Assembly (NCBI RefSeq): GCF_000952855.1 | Contig: NZ_JSVU01000004.1 | Coordinates: forward strand, 124,001-188,000 | DNA length: 64,000 nt | Direction of reading: 5' to 3' | From: Aequorivita vladivostokensis | Lineage (GTDB): Bacteria > Bacteroidota > Bacteroidia > Flavobacteriales > Flavobacteriaceae | Part shown: piece after piece, positions 50,388 through 58,761 of the stretch | How positions within the stretch are numbered: position 1 is the stretch's first letter | Layout of the letters: every line of letters starts with the position of its first letter | Notes under the pieces: generated by a model | Databases searched by the model: none | What the model saw: the letters and a program-made list of their open reading frames with translations, nothing else | Told to the model about the DNA's origin: nothing | Program-made: the position numbers and the translations under genes

Positions 50388-52061
50388 TTGAAAAAAAATA
50401 AAATCCATATTACAAAATTTGAAAGATTGAAGCCATTTGGTTTTCAAAAGAACCGCTCGTTTCTTTTTTCTCTGTTCCTTTTTCTTTGCTCTTTCCTCTC
50501 CTTTTCGCAAGTAACCTCCTCCATCGATTCCACAAAAATCAAGATTGGCGAGGAAATACTTTACACCATCAATGTACAAGCAGACTCAACGGATGTTGTG
50601 GTATTTCCCGAGGAGCAAACTTTTGCGCCTTTGGAAATGATTGAGTCCTATAAAACCGATACCACTTTTGAAGCTTCCAAATATCGGCTCGTAAAAAAAT
50701 ATGGATTGACGCAGTTTGATAGCGGCCATTACACCATTCCGCCGCAGCGCATTTTCATCAACAACAAACCATTTTTGACCGATTCCATAAAGGTTGAAGT
50801 GGCCGACGTTCCCGTTGATACGACCAAACAAAAAATGTTCGACATAAAACCTGCGGTGGAAGTTAAAAGCCCGCCGTTTGATTGGTTGTCGCTTCTGTAT
50901 TGGTTGGTTCCGATACTTTTAATTATTGCGATTGCGATTTATCTCTTCCGAAGAAAAAAACGAAAAGAAGCCGCCGAAAAGCAATTGCCGCCCTACGAAG
51001 AAGCAATCGTTGCCTTAAAACAGCTCGACAATTCGCAATTGCTGAAGGAAAATAAAAGCAAGGAATATTACAGCAGCCTTACCGAAATCGTAAAAAGATA
51101 TTTGGACCGCGAAGTGGACGAAGCCGCTTTGGAGAGCACCAGTGACGAGCTAATCACGCGGCTGATGATGCACAAAGACGCGGGGAATTTCGACTTTGAT
51201 TTGGAAACCATCCGCAAGCTGGATGCAATTTTCAAACGTGCCGATTTGGTAAAATTTGCCAAAATGAACCAAGAGTCCGGACAGGCGGAAGTTGACCGAA
51301 AAACCATTGAGGAAATCATCAACGAAACCCACGAAGCCGTTCCCGAACCCACCGAGGAAGAGCTTTTGGCCAATCAGGAATACATTGAAAAACTTCAGAA
51401 AAAACGCCAGCGCAGAAAATGGATTTTGGGAATTTCGGGTGTACTTGCGGCGATTGTTTTGGCAGGAATTATCTACGGCGCCGCTACCGGATTCGACAAC
51501 TTAAAGGATAAAGTTTTGGGCAATGACCTCCGCGAGCTCGCCGAAGGCCGATGGATAAAGAGCGAATACGGCAACCCGGCGGTAATTTTGGAAACCCCCG
51601 AAGTGCTTGTCCGAGCGGAAGCTCCCACCACAAATGCCGATAAAAGTGCGGTGATGGGAAGGGATTTCTTCACCTATGGCGAAATGAATTCCCCGCTTTA
51701 CATTATGGTTTCAACCACACAGTTCAGCCAAAAACAGGACATTGCCCTGGAAACGGCACTTGATGCGGTTTTGGACGATTTAGAGCAAAGTGGCGCGAAA
51801 AATCTAATAGTGAAACGCGACGATTTTGAAACAGATAAGGGCATAAAAGGATTGAAAGCCTACGGCGAATTCAACGTGCAGGTTTCAGACACTAAAATGT
51901 TGAAACAAAAAAGCACCTATGAATTATTGCTTTTCGCGCAGCAGAACGGCTTGCAGGAAGTTTTGATAGTGTATCAGGACGATGGCAAATACGCCGAAGA
52001 AATATTAAAAAGAATCGAAGCTTCCATAGAGCTTGAAATTTCAGAGAAAGATGGGCAGTAA
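50388..52061 (+). CDS. Bat-operon membrane protein, BatD-like N-terminus, unnamed
   Basis: 557 residues. No ATG precedes the signal peptide; a TTG at 50388 (read as MKKNKIHITKFERL) is the likely start. Signal peptide FLFSLFLFLCSFLSFS, an extracytoplasmic beta domain (STKIKIGEEILYTINVQAD ... GHYTIPPQRIFI) like BatD repeats, a membrane helix (WLVPILLIIAIAIYLF) with RRKKRK stop-transfer, a cytoplasmic helical part (KYLDREVDEAALESTSDELITRL), and a second helix (WILGISGVLAAIVLAGIIYGA) followed by another outer part. In other Flavobacteria a protein of this type sits between DUF58 and BatA. Molecular role unknown. Confidence 0.8.
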   Translation: MKKNKIHITKFERLKPFGFQKNRSFLFSLFLFLCSFLSFSQVTSSIDSTKIKIGEEILYTINVQADSTDVVVFPEEQTFAPLEMIESYKTDTTFEASKYRLVKKYGLTQFDSGHYTIPPQRIFINNKPFLTDSIKVEVADVPVDTTKQKMFDIKPAVEVKSPPFDWLSLLYWLVPILLIIAIAIYLFRRKKRKEAAEKQLPPYEEAIVALKQLDNSQLLKENKSKEYYSSLTEIVKRYLDREVDEAALESTSDELITRLMMHKDAGNFDFDLETIRKLDAIFKRADLVKFAKMNQESGQAEVDRKTIEEIINETHEAVPEPTEEELLANQEYIEKLQKKRQRRKWILGISGVLAAIVLAGIIYGAATGFDNLKDKVLGNDLRELAEGRWIKSEYGNPAVILETPEVLVRAEAPTTNADKSAVMGRDFFTYGEMNSPLYIMVSTTQFSQKQDIALETALDAVLDDLEQSGAKNLIVKRDDFETDKGIKGLKAYGEFNVQVSDTKMLKQKSTYELLLFAQQNGLQEVLIVYQDDGKYAEEILKRIEASIELEISEKDGQ

Positions 52062-53055
52062 TTTCGAATTTGTAAATCCGCAGTTTTTCTGGTTGTTCCT
52101 CCTACTTCCGGTACTCGTGCTATGGTATTTATGGAAGCGGAAACAGCAAACGGCTTCATTAAAAATATCCAGTGTCAGCGGTTTCAAATCTGGCAAAAAC
52201 TGGTTGGCGCGATTAAAACCGTTGCTTTTCGCGCTTCGTCTTTTGGCACTTTCAGCTTTGATTATTGCAATGGCGCGACCACGCACCGTTGACGAATCCA
52301 CAAAAACAAAAACCACCCGCGGAATCGATATCGTGATGGCAATAGACGTTTCGGCAAGTATGCTGGCGCGCGATTTAAAACCAAACCGTTTGGAAGCATT
52401 GAAAACAGTAGCTGCGCGTTTCATAAATGGTCGCCCGAATGACAGAATCGGCTTGGTGGAATACGCAGGCGAAAGTTACACCCGCACGCCGTTGACGAGC
52501 GATAAAACTATTGTGCTTTCGTCCCTAAAAAACATAACCTACAACACGACCATTGAAGGTGGAACAGCAATCGGTTCCGGTTTGGCAACGGCGGTAATCC
52601 GTTTAAAGGAAAGCCGCGCCAAAAGCAAAGTGATTATTTTGTTGACCGATGGGGTAAACAACACAGGATTCATCGACCCAAAAATTGCGAGCGAGCTTGC
52701 CGTGGAGTTTGGGATAAAAGTATATACAATCGGTTTGGGAAGCAACGGAATGGCGATGTCGCCCATTGGCATTCGTCCCGACGGTGGTTTTCAATACGGA
52801 AATGTGCAAGTGGAAATTGACGAGGTGTTGCTGAAAGAAATTGCGGCAAAAACCGGCGGACAATATTTCCGGGCAACGAGCACCACCAAACTGGAGCAGA
52901 TTTACGAAGAAATAAACAAACTGGAAAAAACCGATATCGAAGAGTTCAAATACACCCATTATGATGAAATGTTCCGCCCGTGGGCCATTTTCGCATTAAT
53001 ATTGATTGGGTTTGAGTTTTTGTTGCGAACTACAATATTTAAAGGATTTTTATAG
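52051..53055 (+). CDS. batA: BatA, VWA-domain membrane protein
   Basis: 334 residues from ATG 52051 (MGSNFEFVNPQFFWLF), overlapping the previous stop by 11 bases; a TTG six codons earlier is in frame. Two N-terminal helices (FFWLFLLLPVLVLWYLW, LLFALRLLALSALIIAMARP), a VWA domain with MIDAS VMAIDVSASMLARDLKPNR and LLTDGVNNTGFIDP, and a C-terminal helix (WAIFALILIGFEFLLR). Anchored in the inner membrane with the VWA domain next to BatB. Known as part of the Bacteroides aerotolerance system. Confidence 0.94.
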   Translation: MGSNFEFVNPQFFWLFLLLPVLVLWYLWKRKQQTASLKISSVSGFKSGKNWLARLKPLLFALRLLALSALIIAMARPRTVDESTKTKTTRGIDIVMAIDVSASMLARDLKPNRLEALKTVAARFINGRPNDRIGLVEYAGESYTRTPLTSDKTIVLSSLKNITYNTTIEGGTAIGSGLATAVIRLKESRAKSKVIILLTDGVNNTGFIDPKIASELAVEFGIKVYTIGLGSNGMAMSPIGIRPDGGFQYGNVQVEIDEVLLKEIAAKTGGQYFRATSTTKLEQIYEEINKLEKTDIEEFKYTHYDEMFRPWAIFALILIGFEFLLRTTIFKGFL

Positions 53056-53057
53056 AA

Positions 53058-54107
53058 ATGGATCAAATAGTTTTAGATCAACCCATATACTTCTACATTC
53101 TCTTCGCCATTCCGGTGATAGTGGTGGTTTTTCTATTGCTTTTGGTTTGGAAAAGAACGGTTCAGAAACGATTTGTTGATAAAGAACTTCTGAAAAAATT
53201 GAGCCCAAACCGTTCGCTCTTTAAATCTGTTTTAAAAGTTTTGGTGCTTTGTTTGGCCATTGCTTGCTTAAGTTTTGCATTGGTAAATCCTAAAATAGGC
53301 ACCAAGCTCGAAACGGTAAAGCGCGAAGGCGTTGACATTGTTTTTGCGTTGGACGTTTCAAAAAGTATGTTGGCGGAAGACATTGCGCCCAACCGTTTGG
53401 AAAAGGCAAAACAGCTCATTACCCAAATAATCAACGGTCTTGCAGGGGATAGAATTGGAATCATCGGTTATGCTGGGAGCGCTTTTCCGCAGGTTCCCAT
53501 CACTTCCGATTTTTCATCTGCAAAATTATTTTTAAGTGGAATGAATACCGATATGGTTTCTTCACAAGGAACAGCCATTACCCAAGCCATTGAACTGGCG
53601 CAAACTTTTTATGACGACGAAGACCAGACCAATCGCGTGCTTTTCATCATTTCAGACGGGGAAGACCACGAGGGCAATGTTTCGACAATTGCCGAGGAAG
53701 CTGCGGAAAAAGGCATCCGCATTTTTACCATTGGCGTGGGAACTTTGGAGGGCGGCCCAATTCCTATCAAAGAAAATGGCGTGCTTCAATATTACAAACG
53801 CGACCAAAATAACGAGCAGGTAATCACCCGTTTAAGTGAAGAAACTCTTAAAGAGATTGCCAAAACCGCCAATGGTGAGTATATTGACGGCTCAAATACC
53901 AAAGTAGTTGTTGATCAAGTTAAAGCCATTTTAAACGGAATGGACAAAAAGGAATTTGAGGCCAAGCAATTTACCGATTTTAAGGACCAATTCCAGTGGT
54001 TTTTGGCTGGGGCATTATTTTTGCTGGTTTTGGATGTGTTCCTTTTGGAACGTCAAACAGCTTGGGTCAAAAAGTTGAATTTGTTTAATGAAAAGGAAAA
54101 ACAATAA
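53058..54107 (+). CDS. batB: BatB, VWA-domain membrane protein
   Basis: 349 residues, paralogue of BatA: two N-terminal membrane helices (FYILFAIPVIVVVFLLLLVW, SVLKVLVLCLAIACLSFALV), VWA domain with VFALDVSKSMLAEDIAPNR, TSDFSSAKLFLSGMNTDMV and FIISDGEDHEG, and a C-terminal helix (WFLAGALFLLVLDVFLL). The D-x-S-x-S metal site is complete. Two bases after BatA; its end overlaps one candidate BatC start. Confidence 0.94.
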   Translation: MDQIVLDQPIYFYILFAIPVIVVVFLLLLVWKRTVQKRFVDKELLKKLSPNRSLFKSVLKVLVLCLAIACLSFALVNPKIGTKLETVKREGVDIVFALDVSKSMLAEDIAPNRLEKAKQLITQIINGLAGDRIGIIGYAGSAFPQVPITSDFSSAKLFLSGMNTDMVSSQGTAITQAIELAQTFYDDEDQTNRVLFIISDGEDHEGNVSTIAEEAAEKGIRIFTIGVGTLEGGPIPIKENGVLQYYKRDQNNEQVITRLSEETLKEIAKTANGEYIDGSNTKVVVDQVKAILNGMDKKEFEAKQFTDFKDQFQWFLAGALFLLVLDVFLLERQTAWVKKLNLFNEKEKQ

Positions 54108-54108
54108 A

Positions 54109-54993
54109 ATGATGTTTGTGGATAGAATGTTTTTTCAGAAAAATGCTACGCGGAAAATTGCGATAATTCTGTGCGCTGCCTTTTTCTCGTTGAATTCATT
54201 TGCCCAACCACAACCTACCAAGGAGCAAAAAAAGGAGCTGAAAGCTGCACGGAATTATTTGAGTGAAGCCCAGCAAGCACTTCAAAAGGATAAATTCCCC
54301 GAAGCAGAAGCAGATTACCGAAAAGCGATTTCCCTCAACCCAAAAAGCGAAACTGCAAAGTACAATCTCGGCACCGCTTACTACGGAAAAGAAAAAAATG
54401 CCGAGGCCATGCTTCGCTTTAAACAAGCAGCAACCACCGCAACCAGCAAAGCCGAAAAGCACAAAGCCTTTCACAATCTCGGGAATACGTATATGAACGA
54501 AAAAAAATATGCCGAAGCGGTGGAAGCGTATAAAAATGCACTTCGCAACAATCCAAATGACGACGAAACGCGGTATAATTTAGCATTGGCGAAGGATATG
54601 TTAGAAAAAAATCCGCCACCGCCCCAAGACGATAATAAGGACGATAAAGACCAAAACAAGGATAACCAGGATCAGGATAAAAAAGACCAACAAAACCAAG
54701 ACAATAAAAATAACGAGGGCGACAAAGGCGACGATAAAGACCAAAAGGACAAGGGTGACCAAAACGAGGATAAGAAAGAAGGCGATAAAGACAAGGACCA
54801 AGGCAAGCCCGACAAGCCAAAAGATGAGGAGGGCGACAGGCCACAACAGCAGCAACCAGTCCCCGGACAACTTTCACCACAGCAAGTGAAAAGTCTGTTG
54901 GAAGCAATGAACAACGAAGAGAAAAAAACGCAGGAAAAGATAAATGCCGAAAAACAAAAAGGCGCAAAAGTGAGAACGGATAAAGATTGGTAG
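54109..54993 (+). CDS. batC: BatC, TPR protein with long Lys/Asp low-complexity tail
   Basis: 294 residues from ATG 54109; an ATG at 54088 would overlap batB by 20 bases. N-terminal signal peptide IAIILCAAFFSLNSFAQ, three TPR units (EAEADYRKAISLNPKSETAKYNLGTAYY, HKAFHNLGNTYMNEKKYAEAVEAYKNALRNNPN), then residues ~175-260 of almost only Lys, Asp, Gln, Asn and Gly (DDKDQNKDNQDQDKKDQQ and like). The C-terminus is PQQVKSLLEAMNNEEKKTQEKI. The periplasmic TPRs presumably recruit BatA/BatB. Confidence 0.92.
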   Translation: MMFVDRMFFQKNATRKIAIILCAAFFSLNSFAQPQPTKEQKKELKAARNYLSEAQQALQKDKFPEAEADYRKAISLNPKSETAKYNLGTAYYGKEKNAEAMLRFKQAATTATSKAEKHKAFHNLGNTYMNEKKYAEAVEAYKNALRNNPNDDETRYNLALAKDMLEKNPPPPQDDNKDDKDQNKDNQDQDKKDQQNQDNKNNEGDKGDDKDQKDKGDQNEDKKEGDKDKDQGKPDKPKDEEGDRPQQQQPVPGQLSPQQVKSLLEAMNNEEKKTQEKINAEKQKGAKVRTDKDW

Positions 54994-54996
54994 ATT

Positions 54997-56769
54997 ATGA
55001 AGACGAAGAGTTTTTTATTCCTTTTAGGATTTGTGCTATGCAGTATAGCTGCCACTGCGCAGGTTCAGTTTGATGCCAAGGTTAGCAAAAAAAGACTTGG
55101 AATAAACGAGCGTTTACGGATAGATTTTGAAATGAACCAAGATGGCGACAATTTTAGACCACCGAGTTTTGATGGTTTCCGCGTTGTGGGCGGTCCCAAC
55201 CAATCCATCAGCAATTCGTGGATAAACGGCAAACGAAGTTTTTCAAAAACATATTCCTATTTTTTAGCGCCGCAAACCCGCGGAAAAATTACCATTGCAC
55301 AAGCCACGATTGAAATAGAAGGCGAAACTTATAAAACCCTTCCCGTTGAGGTGGAAGTAACCGCCGCAGTCGATGTGCCAAAAGACGGCAACAATGCCGA
55401 TTACGTAGCCAGTGAAAATGTTCATTTGGTTGCTGAAGTTTCAAAAGCCAATCCATACCTAAACGAAGCAATTACGGTTACCTACAAACTTTATGTTTCG
55501 CACGACGTGAGCATTACCAGCCAATGGCGCGAGATTGACACTCCAAAATACGCCGATTTTTGGAGCCAGAATATTGACAATCAAAACAATTTTAAGGTTT
55601 ACGAAGGCAAATACAATGGCCAGGATTATCGATACGTGGTGTTAAGAACCACCGTACTTTATCCGCAAAAAACAGGCGAATTGGAAATAGAACCGCTCAC
55701 GCTGGATATTCCCATAGACGTGCAGGGCAACCGCCGCGATATATTTGGCAGAAGAGTGATGGAGCGTGTGAACAAAACCATTTCGGCAGGAAAGCGTACC
55801 ATTAACGTGAAACCGCTTCCCTTGGAAGGCAAGCCGGATGGTTTTAACGGTGCCGTGGGCGATTTCACTTTTGATGTAAACACCAATAAAACCCAACTAA
55901 ACGCCAACGAATCACTTCAATTGGACGTGAAAGTTTCTGGGAAAGGGAATTTAAAATTGTTCACCCTTCCCACCGTAAAACTTCCAAATACTTTAGAAGT
56001 TTATGAGCCCGAACACAGCGAAAGCGTAAACACCACCATCGGCGGAATGTCAGGCAGCATAACGGATTCCTATACTGTTGTTCCGCAGTTCAAGGGAACC
56101 TATCCGGTGAACCCGATTACCTTTTCGTTCTTCGACCCGAAAACTGAAAAATACAGAACTATTACTTCAAAAGAATTCACTATTGAAGTTGGAAATGGGC
56201 CCATAAGTTCGGCAAATCCTATTGCAAATTCCAACGATGCGAAAAAGCAAGTTGTACTTTCAAAAGATAATTTCAAATACATAAAATTGGACGCCAACCT
56301 AAAACCCATTGCACAGGAAAGTTTTTTTAAATCGCCATTGTTTTGGTCGCTTTTGGGCGGGCCATTCTTGTTGATTCCCCTATTCATCCTTGCAGGAAAA
56401 AAACGCAAAGAGCGCTTGAACGATGTGGAAGGAAACAAGTTGCGCCGCGCAAACAAACTCGCCAAAAAATACCTTTCGGAAGCCAAGCGGAACATTCAAA
56501 ACCCAACTGCTTTTTATGAGTCGTTAGAGCGAGCACTTCACAATTATTTAAAAGCGAAGCTGAATATTGAAACTTCGGAAATGGAAAAGGGTCTTATTTC
56601 CAAAATGCTGCTCGAACGAAATGTGGAAGCCCCAACAGTAGAAAGCTTTATCAGCCTTTTGAAAAGCTGCGAATTTGCGCGATATGCTTCATCTTCAACA
56701 GCATCGGTACAGCAGGATTACAGCAAGGCGGTGGAAGTAATTTCAAACATTGACAAACAAATACAGTAA
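54997..56769 (+). CDS. batD: BatD, aerotolerance protein with beta repeats
   Basis: 590 residues. Signal peptide MKTKSFLFLLGFVLCSIAATAQ, then BatD repeats of beta type (SKKRLGINERLRIDFEMNQDG, ANPYLNEAITVTYKLYVSHDVS, NKTQLNANESLQLDVKVSGKGNLKLF). A membrane helix FWSLLGGPFLLIPLFILAG lies near residue 450, and a cytoplasmic helical tail follows (SEAKRNIQNPTAFYESLERALHNYLKAKLNIETSEM). Lies four bases after BatC and four before the reading frame of BatE. Confidence 0.93.
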   Translation: MKTKSFLFLLGFVLCSIAATAQVQFDAKVSKKRLGINERLRIDFEMNQDGDNFRPPSFDGFRVVGGPNQSISNSWINGKRSFSKTYSYFLAPQTRGKITIAQATIEIEGETYKTLPVEVEVTAAVDVPKDGNNADYVASENVHLVAEVSKANPYLNEAITVTYKLYVSHDVSITSQWREIDTPKYADFWSQNIDNQNNFKVYEGKYNGQDYRYVVLRTTVLYPQKTGELEIEPLTLDIPIDVQGNRRDIFGRRVMERVNKTISAGKRTINVKPLPLEGKPDGFNGAVGDFTFDVNTNKTQLNANESLQLDVKVSGKGNLKLFTLPTVKLPNTLEVYEPEHSESVNTTIGGMSGSITDSYTVVPQFKGTYPVNPITFSFFDPKTEKYRTITSKEFTIEVGNGPISSANPIANSNDAKKQVVLSKDNFKYIKLDANLKPIAQESFFKSPLFWSLLGGPFLLIPLFILAGKKRKERLNDVEGNKLRRANKLAKKYLSEAKRNIQNPTAFYESLERALHNYLKAKLNIETSEMEKGLISKMLLERNVEAPTVESFISLLKSCEFARYASSSTASVQQDYSKAVEVISNIDKQIQ

Positions 56770-56775
56770 AAATTG

Positions 56776-57531
56776 ATGACGATGAAAAAGCTACTGTACA
56801 TACTTATTTTATTGGTTTCTACATCCGGAATTGCACAAAATGAAACGCTTTTTGAGCAAGGAAAGGAATTATACAAAAACGGAAAATACCAACAGGCCAT
56901 CAATTCCTGGATGAAAATTTTGGACAACGGCGAACATTCTGCCGAGCTGTATTTCAATCTGGGAAATGCGCAGTATAAGCTGAACCACATAGGCCCGAGT
57001 ATTTATTATTACGAAAAAGCGCTGCAGCTTTCCCCGAACGACCAGGACATTAAAAACAACCTTGCCTTTGCCGAAAACGCACGCATTGATTCGATAGAGC
57101 CCTTGCCGCAGACGGTCTTTTCAAAATGGTATAATAGTATTTCCAGCATTTTTACTTTTGAAGGATGGGCGGTTTTAGCAGTTGCTTTTTCATTATTTTT
57201 TGTAGCGTTGTTTCTTTTTTACTATTTCGCTTTTTCTGAAAAAAGAAAACGCTTGCTTTTTGTGAGCTCCATGTTTGCAGGGTTTTTATTGGTCGCGTCA
57301 TTGACAATGGCATTTTTGACTTACGGTGATTATTCAAAAAATCAACCCGCAGTTATTTTTGCAAGTGAAATAGAGGTAAAGACCGAGCCTTCCATGGGTA
57401 GCAACATAGCCTTCACGCTCCACGAAGGAACAAAAGTCCAGATTTTGGCACAGGACGGCAACTGGTTTCGAATCAGTTTGGCCGATGGAAAAGACGGCTG
57501 GATTCCTGCTTCAGATTTAAAACAACTTTAG
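56776..57531 (+). CDS. batE: BatE, TPR and SH3 membrane protein
   Basis: 251 residues from ATG 56776 (a second ATG two codons on). Signal peptide LLYILILLVSTSGIAQ, two TPRs (GKELYKNGKYQQAINSWMKIL, AELYFNLGNAQYKLNHIGPSIYYYEKALQLSPND), two membrane helices (FEGWAVLAVAFSLFFVALFLFYY, LLFVSSMFAGFLLVASLTMAF) and a C-terminal SH3-like domain (ASEIEVKTEPSMGSNIAFTLHEGT, WFRISLADGKDGWIP). Last gene of the bat operon; no terminator hairpin is evident after it. Confidence 0.93.
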   Translation: MTMKKLLYILILLVSTSGIAQNETLFEQGKELYKNGKYQQAINSWMKILDNGEHSAELYFNLGNAQYKLNHIGPSIYYYEKALQLSPNDQDIKNNLAFAENARIDSIEPLPQTVFSKWYNSISSIFTFEGWAVLAVAFSLFFVALFLFYYFAFSEKRKRLLFVSSMFAGFLLVASLTMAFLTYGDYSKNQPAVIFASEIEVKTEPSMGSNIAFTLHEGTKVQILAQDGNWFRISLADGKDGWIPASDLKQL

Positions 57532-57570
57532 AATTAATATTTAGTTAACAGGATTTAAGCCAAATTCTGC

Positions 57571-57578
57571 TATTTTTG
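57571..57578 (+). promoter_or_regulatory. -7 box before the small secreted protein and carbonic anhydrase
   Basis: TATTTTTG fits TAnnTTTG, 20 bases before the TTG start at 57599. No certain -33 element. Confidence 0.55.
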
Positions 57579-57598
57579 CTTTTCTTAAAAAAACACGC

Positions 57599-57892
57599 TT
57601 GCGGTTAACCAGTATTTTATTGTTGCTCGTCTTTACAAGTTTTCTTGTAACACCTGCTATTATAAGTCTTTCTGGTAATCAGGCTGATGTTTCGACATTT
57701 TTTTCGATGAACGAGGAAGAAAATTCGAACAAAATGCCCAAACCCAATTTTGTCTTCGATATTGAAAAAATACAATCAAACTGCAATAGTTTAGAATTTC
57801 TGAAAAAACAGCAAAACCGAGATGGTTTTCAAATTGACAGTTATTCCAACGTATTTTTAGACGTAGTGTCACCTCCTCCCCGAAAAGCTTAA
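57599..57892 (+). CDS. Small secreted or membrane-anchored hypothetical protein
   Basis: 97 residues from a TTG start (no in-frame ATG before the signal peptide). N-terminal hydrophobic segment SILLLLVFTSFLVTPAIISL, then a polar, acidic tail with NEEENSNKMPKPNFVFDIE, one Cys (SNCNSLEFL) and a closing PPPRK. The promoter box and its position before carbonic anhydrase and SulP suggest a real gene; I recall similar tiny proteins before flavobacterial anion-transport genes. Function unknown. Confidence 0.62.
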   Translation: MRLTSILLLLVFTSFLVTPAIISLSGNQADVSTFFSMNEEENSNKMPKPNFVFDIEKIQSNCNSLEFLKKQQNRDGFQIDSYSNVFLDVVSPPPRKA

Positions 57893-58022
57893 TCTTTTCT
57901 AAAAACAAATTTTTAATTTATTTCCCAAAAAAATTCCATTGCATTTGCAATCTGGAAATTTTTGTCAATTTATTGGCTTTGGGGACAATTCATATAATTT
58001 CAAAAAAACAAATAATCATATT

Positions 58023-58652
58023 ATGAAAGCACATACTAGAGAAACTCAAGCAACGATGACGCCACAAAAGGCGCTGCAATTCTTAAAAGAAGGAAATTTA
58101 AGATTCCAAAATAATTTAAAGGCAAATAGAAACCTATTGGAGCAGGTAAACGATACCAGCGAAGGGCAATTTCCCTTTGCCACAATTTTAAGCTGTATAG
58201 ACTCTCGGGTTTCGGCAGAACTAGTTTTCGATCAAGGCTTGGGCGATATTTTTAGCGTACGTATTGCAGGTAATTTTGTTAATGAAGATATTTTGGGAAG
58301 CATGGAATTTGCCTCAAAACTTGCTGGAACAAAACTGATCGTGGTTTTGGGCCACACCAGTTGTGGTGCGGTAAAAGGGGCTTGCGATGATGCAAAAATG
58401 GGTAATCTAACAGGGATGCTTGCAAAGATAAAACCAGCAGTTGAAAGCGTTTCAGAACCTAAAGATGAAGGCCAGCGCAATTCAAAAAATCTAGATTTCG
58501 TAGATGCGGTAGCAGAAAAGAATGTGACGCTAACCGTTGATAATATTAGGAATATGAGCCCAATTCTAAAAGAAATGGAAGACAATAACGAAATAGATAT
58601 TGTGGGTGCTATGTATGACATTAACACAGGCGCCGTCTCATTTTTTGAATAA
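58023..58652 (+). CDS. Beta-class carbonic anhydrase
   Basis: 209 residues from ATG 58023 (MKAHTRETQATMTPQKALQFLKE). Zinc ligands Cys58, His111 and Cys114 are present (ILSCIDSRVSAE, VLGHTSCGAVKGA), as is the Asp60-Arg62 pair that gates the site. Interconverts CO2 and bicarbonate. Placed 109 bases before a SulP transporter, a pairing suggesting bicarbonate use or pH control. 130 bases separate it from the small gene upstream; no separate -7 box with a full match was seen there. Confidence 0.95.
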   Translation: MKAHTRETQATMTPQKALQFLKEGNLRFQNNLKANRNLLEQVNDTSEGQFPFATILSCIDSRVSAELVFDQGLGDIFSVRIAGNFVNEDILGSMEFASKLAGTKLIVVLGHTSCGAVKGACDDAKMGNLTGMLAKIKPAVESVSEPKDEGQRNSKNLDFVDAVAEKNVTLTVDNIRNMSPILKEMEDNNEIDIVGAMYDINTGAVSFFE

Positions 58653-58699
58653 GTAATTGGACCTGATTCAGTATGCTTTTGAAAAAAGATTTTTAACAG

Positions 58700-58713
58700 T
58701 GTGACAAATCACA
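58700..58713 (+). promoter_or_regulatory. Dyad TGTGA-N4-TCACA upstream of SulP
   Basis: Perfect five-base arms TGTGA (58700-58704) and TCACA (58709-58713) with CAAA between, 48 bases before the SulP start. Half-sites are like CRP/FNR-family sites; the 4-base spacing is like FNR-type boxes. Confidence 0.5.
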
Positions 58714-58761
58714 TTCTTAAAATCGATTAGCATATTATATCCAAAACCTAAAAAACTAATT

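Noticed and set aside
54601-54870. Antisense Leu/Val/Ile-rich frame opposite BatC
   Set aside because: It is the reverse complement of a Lys/Asp low-complexity tract, which automatically gives a hydrophobic frame.
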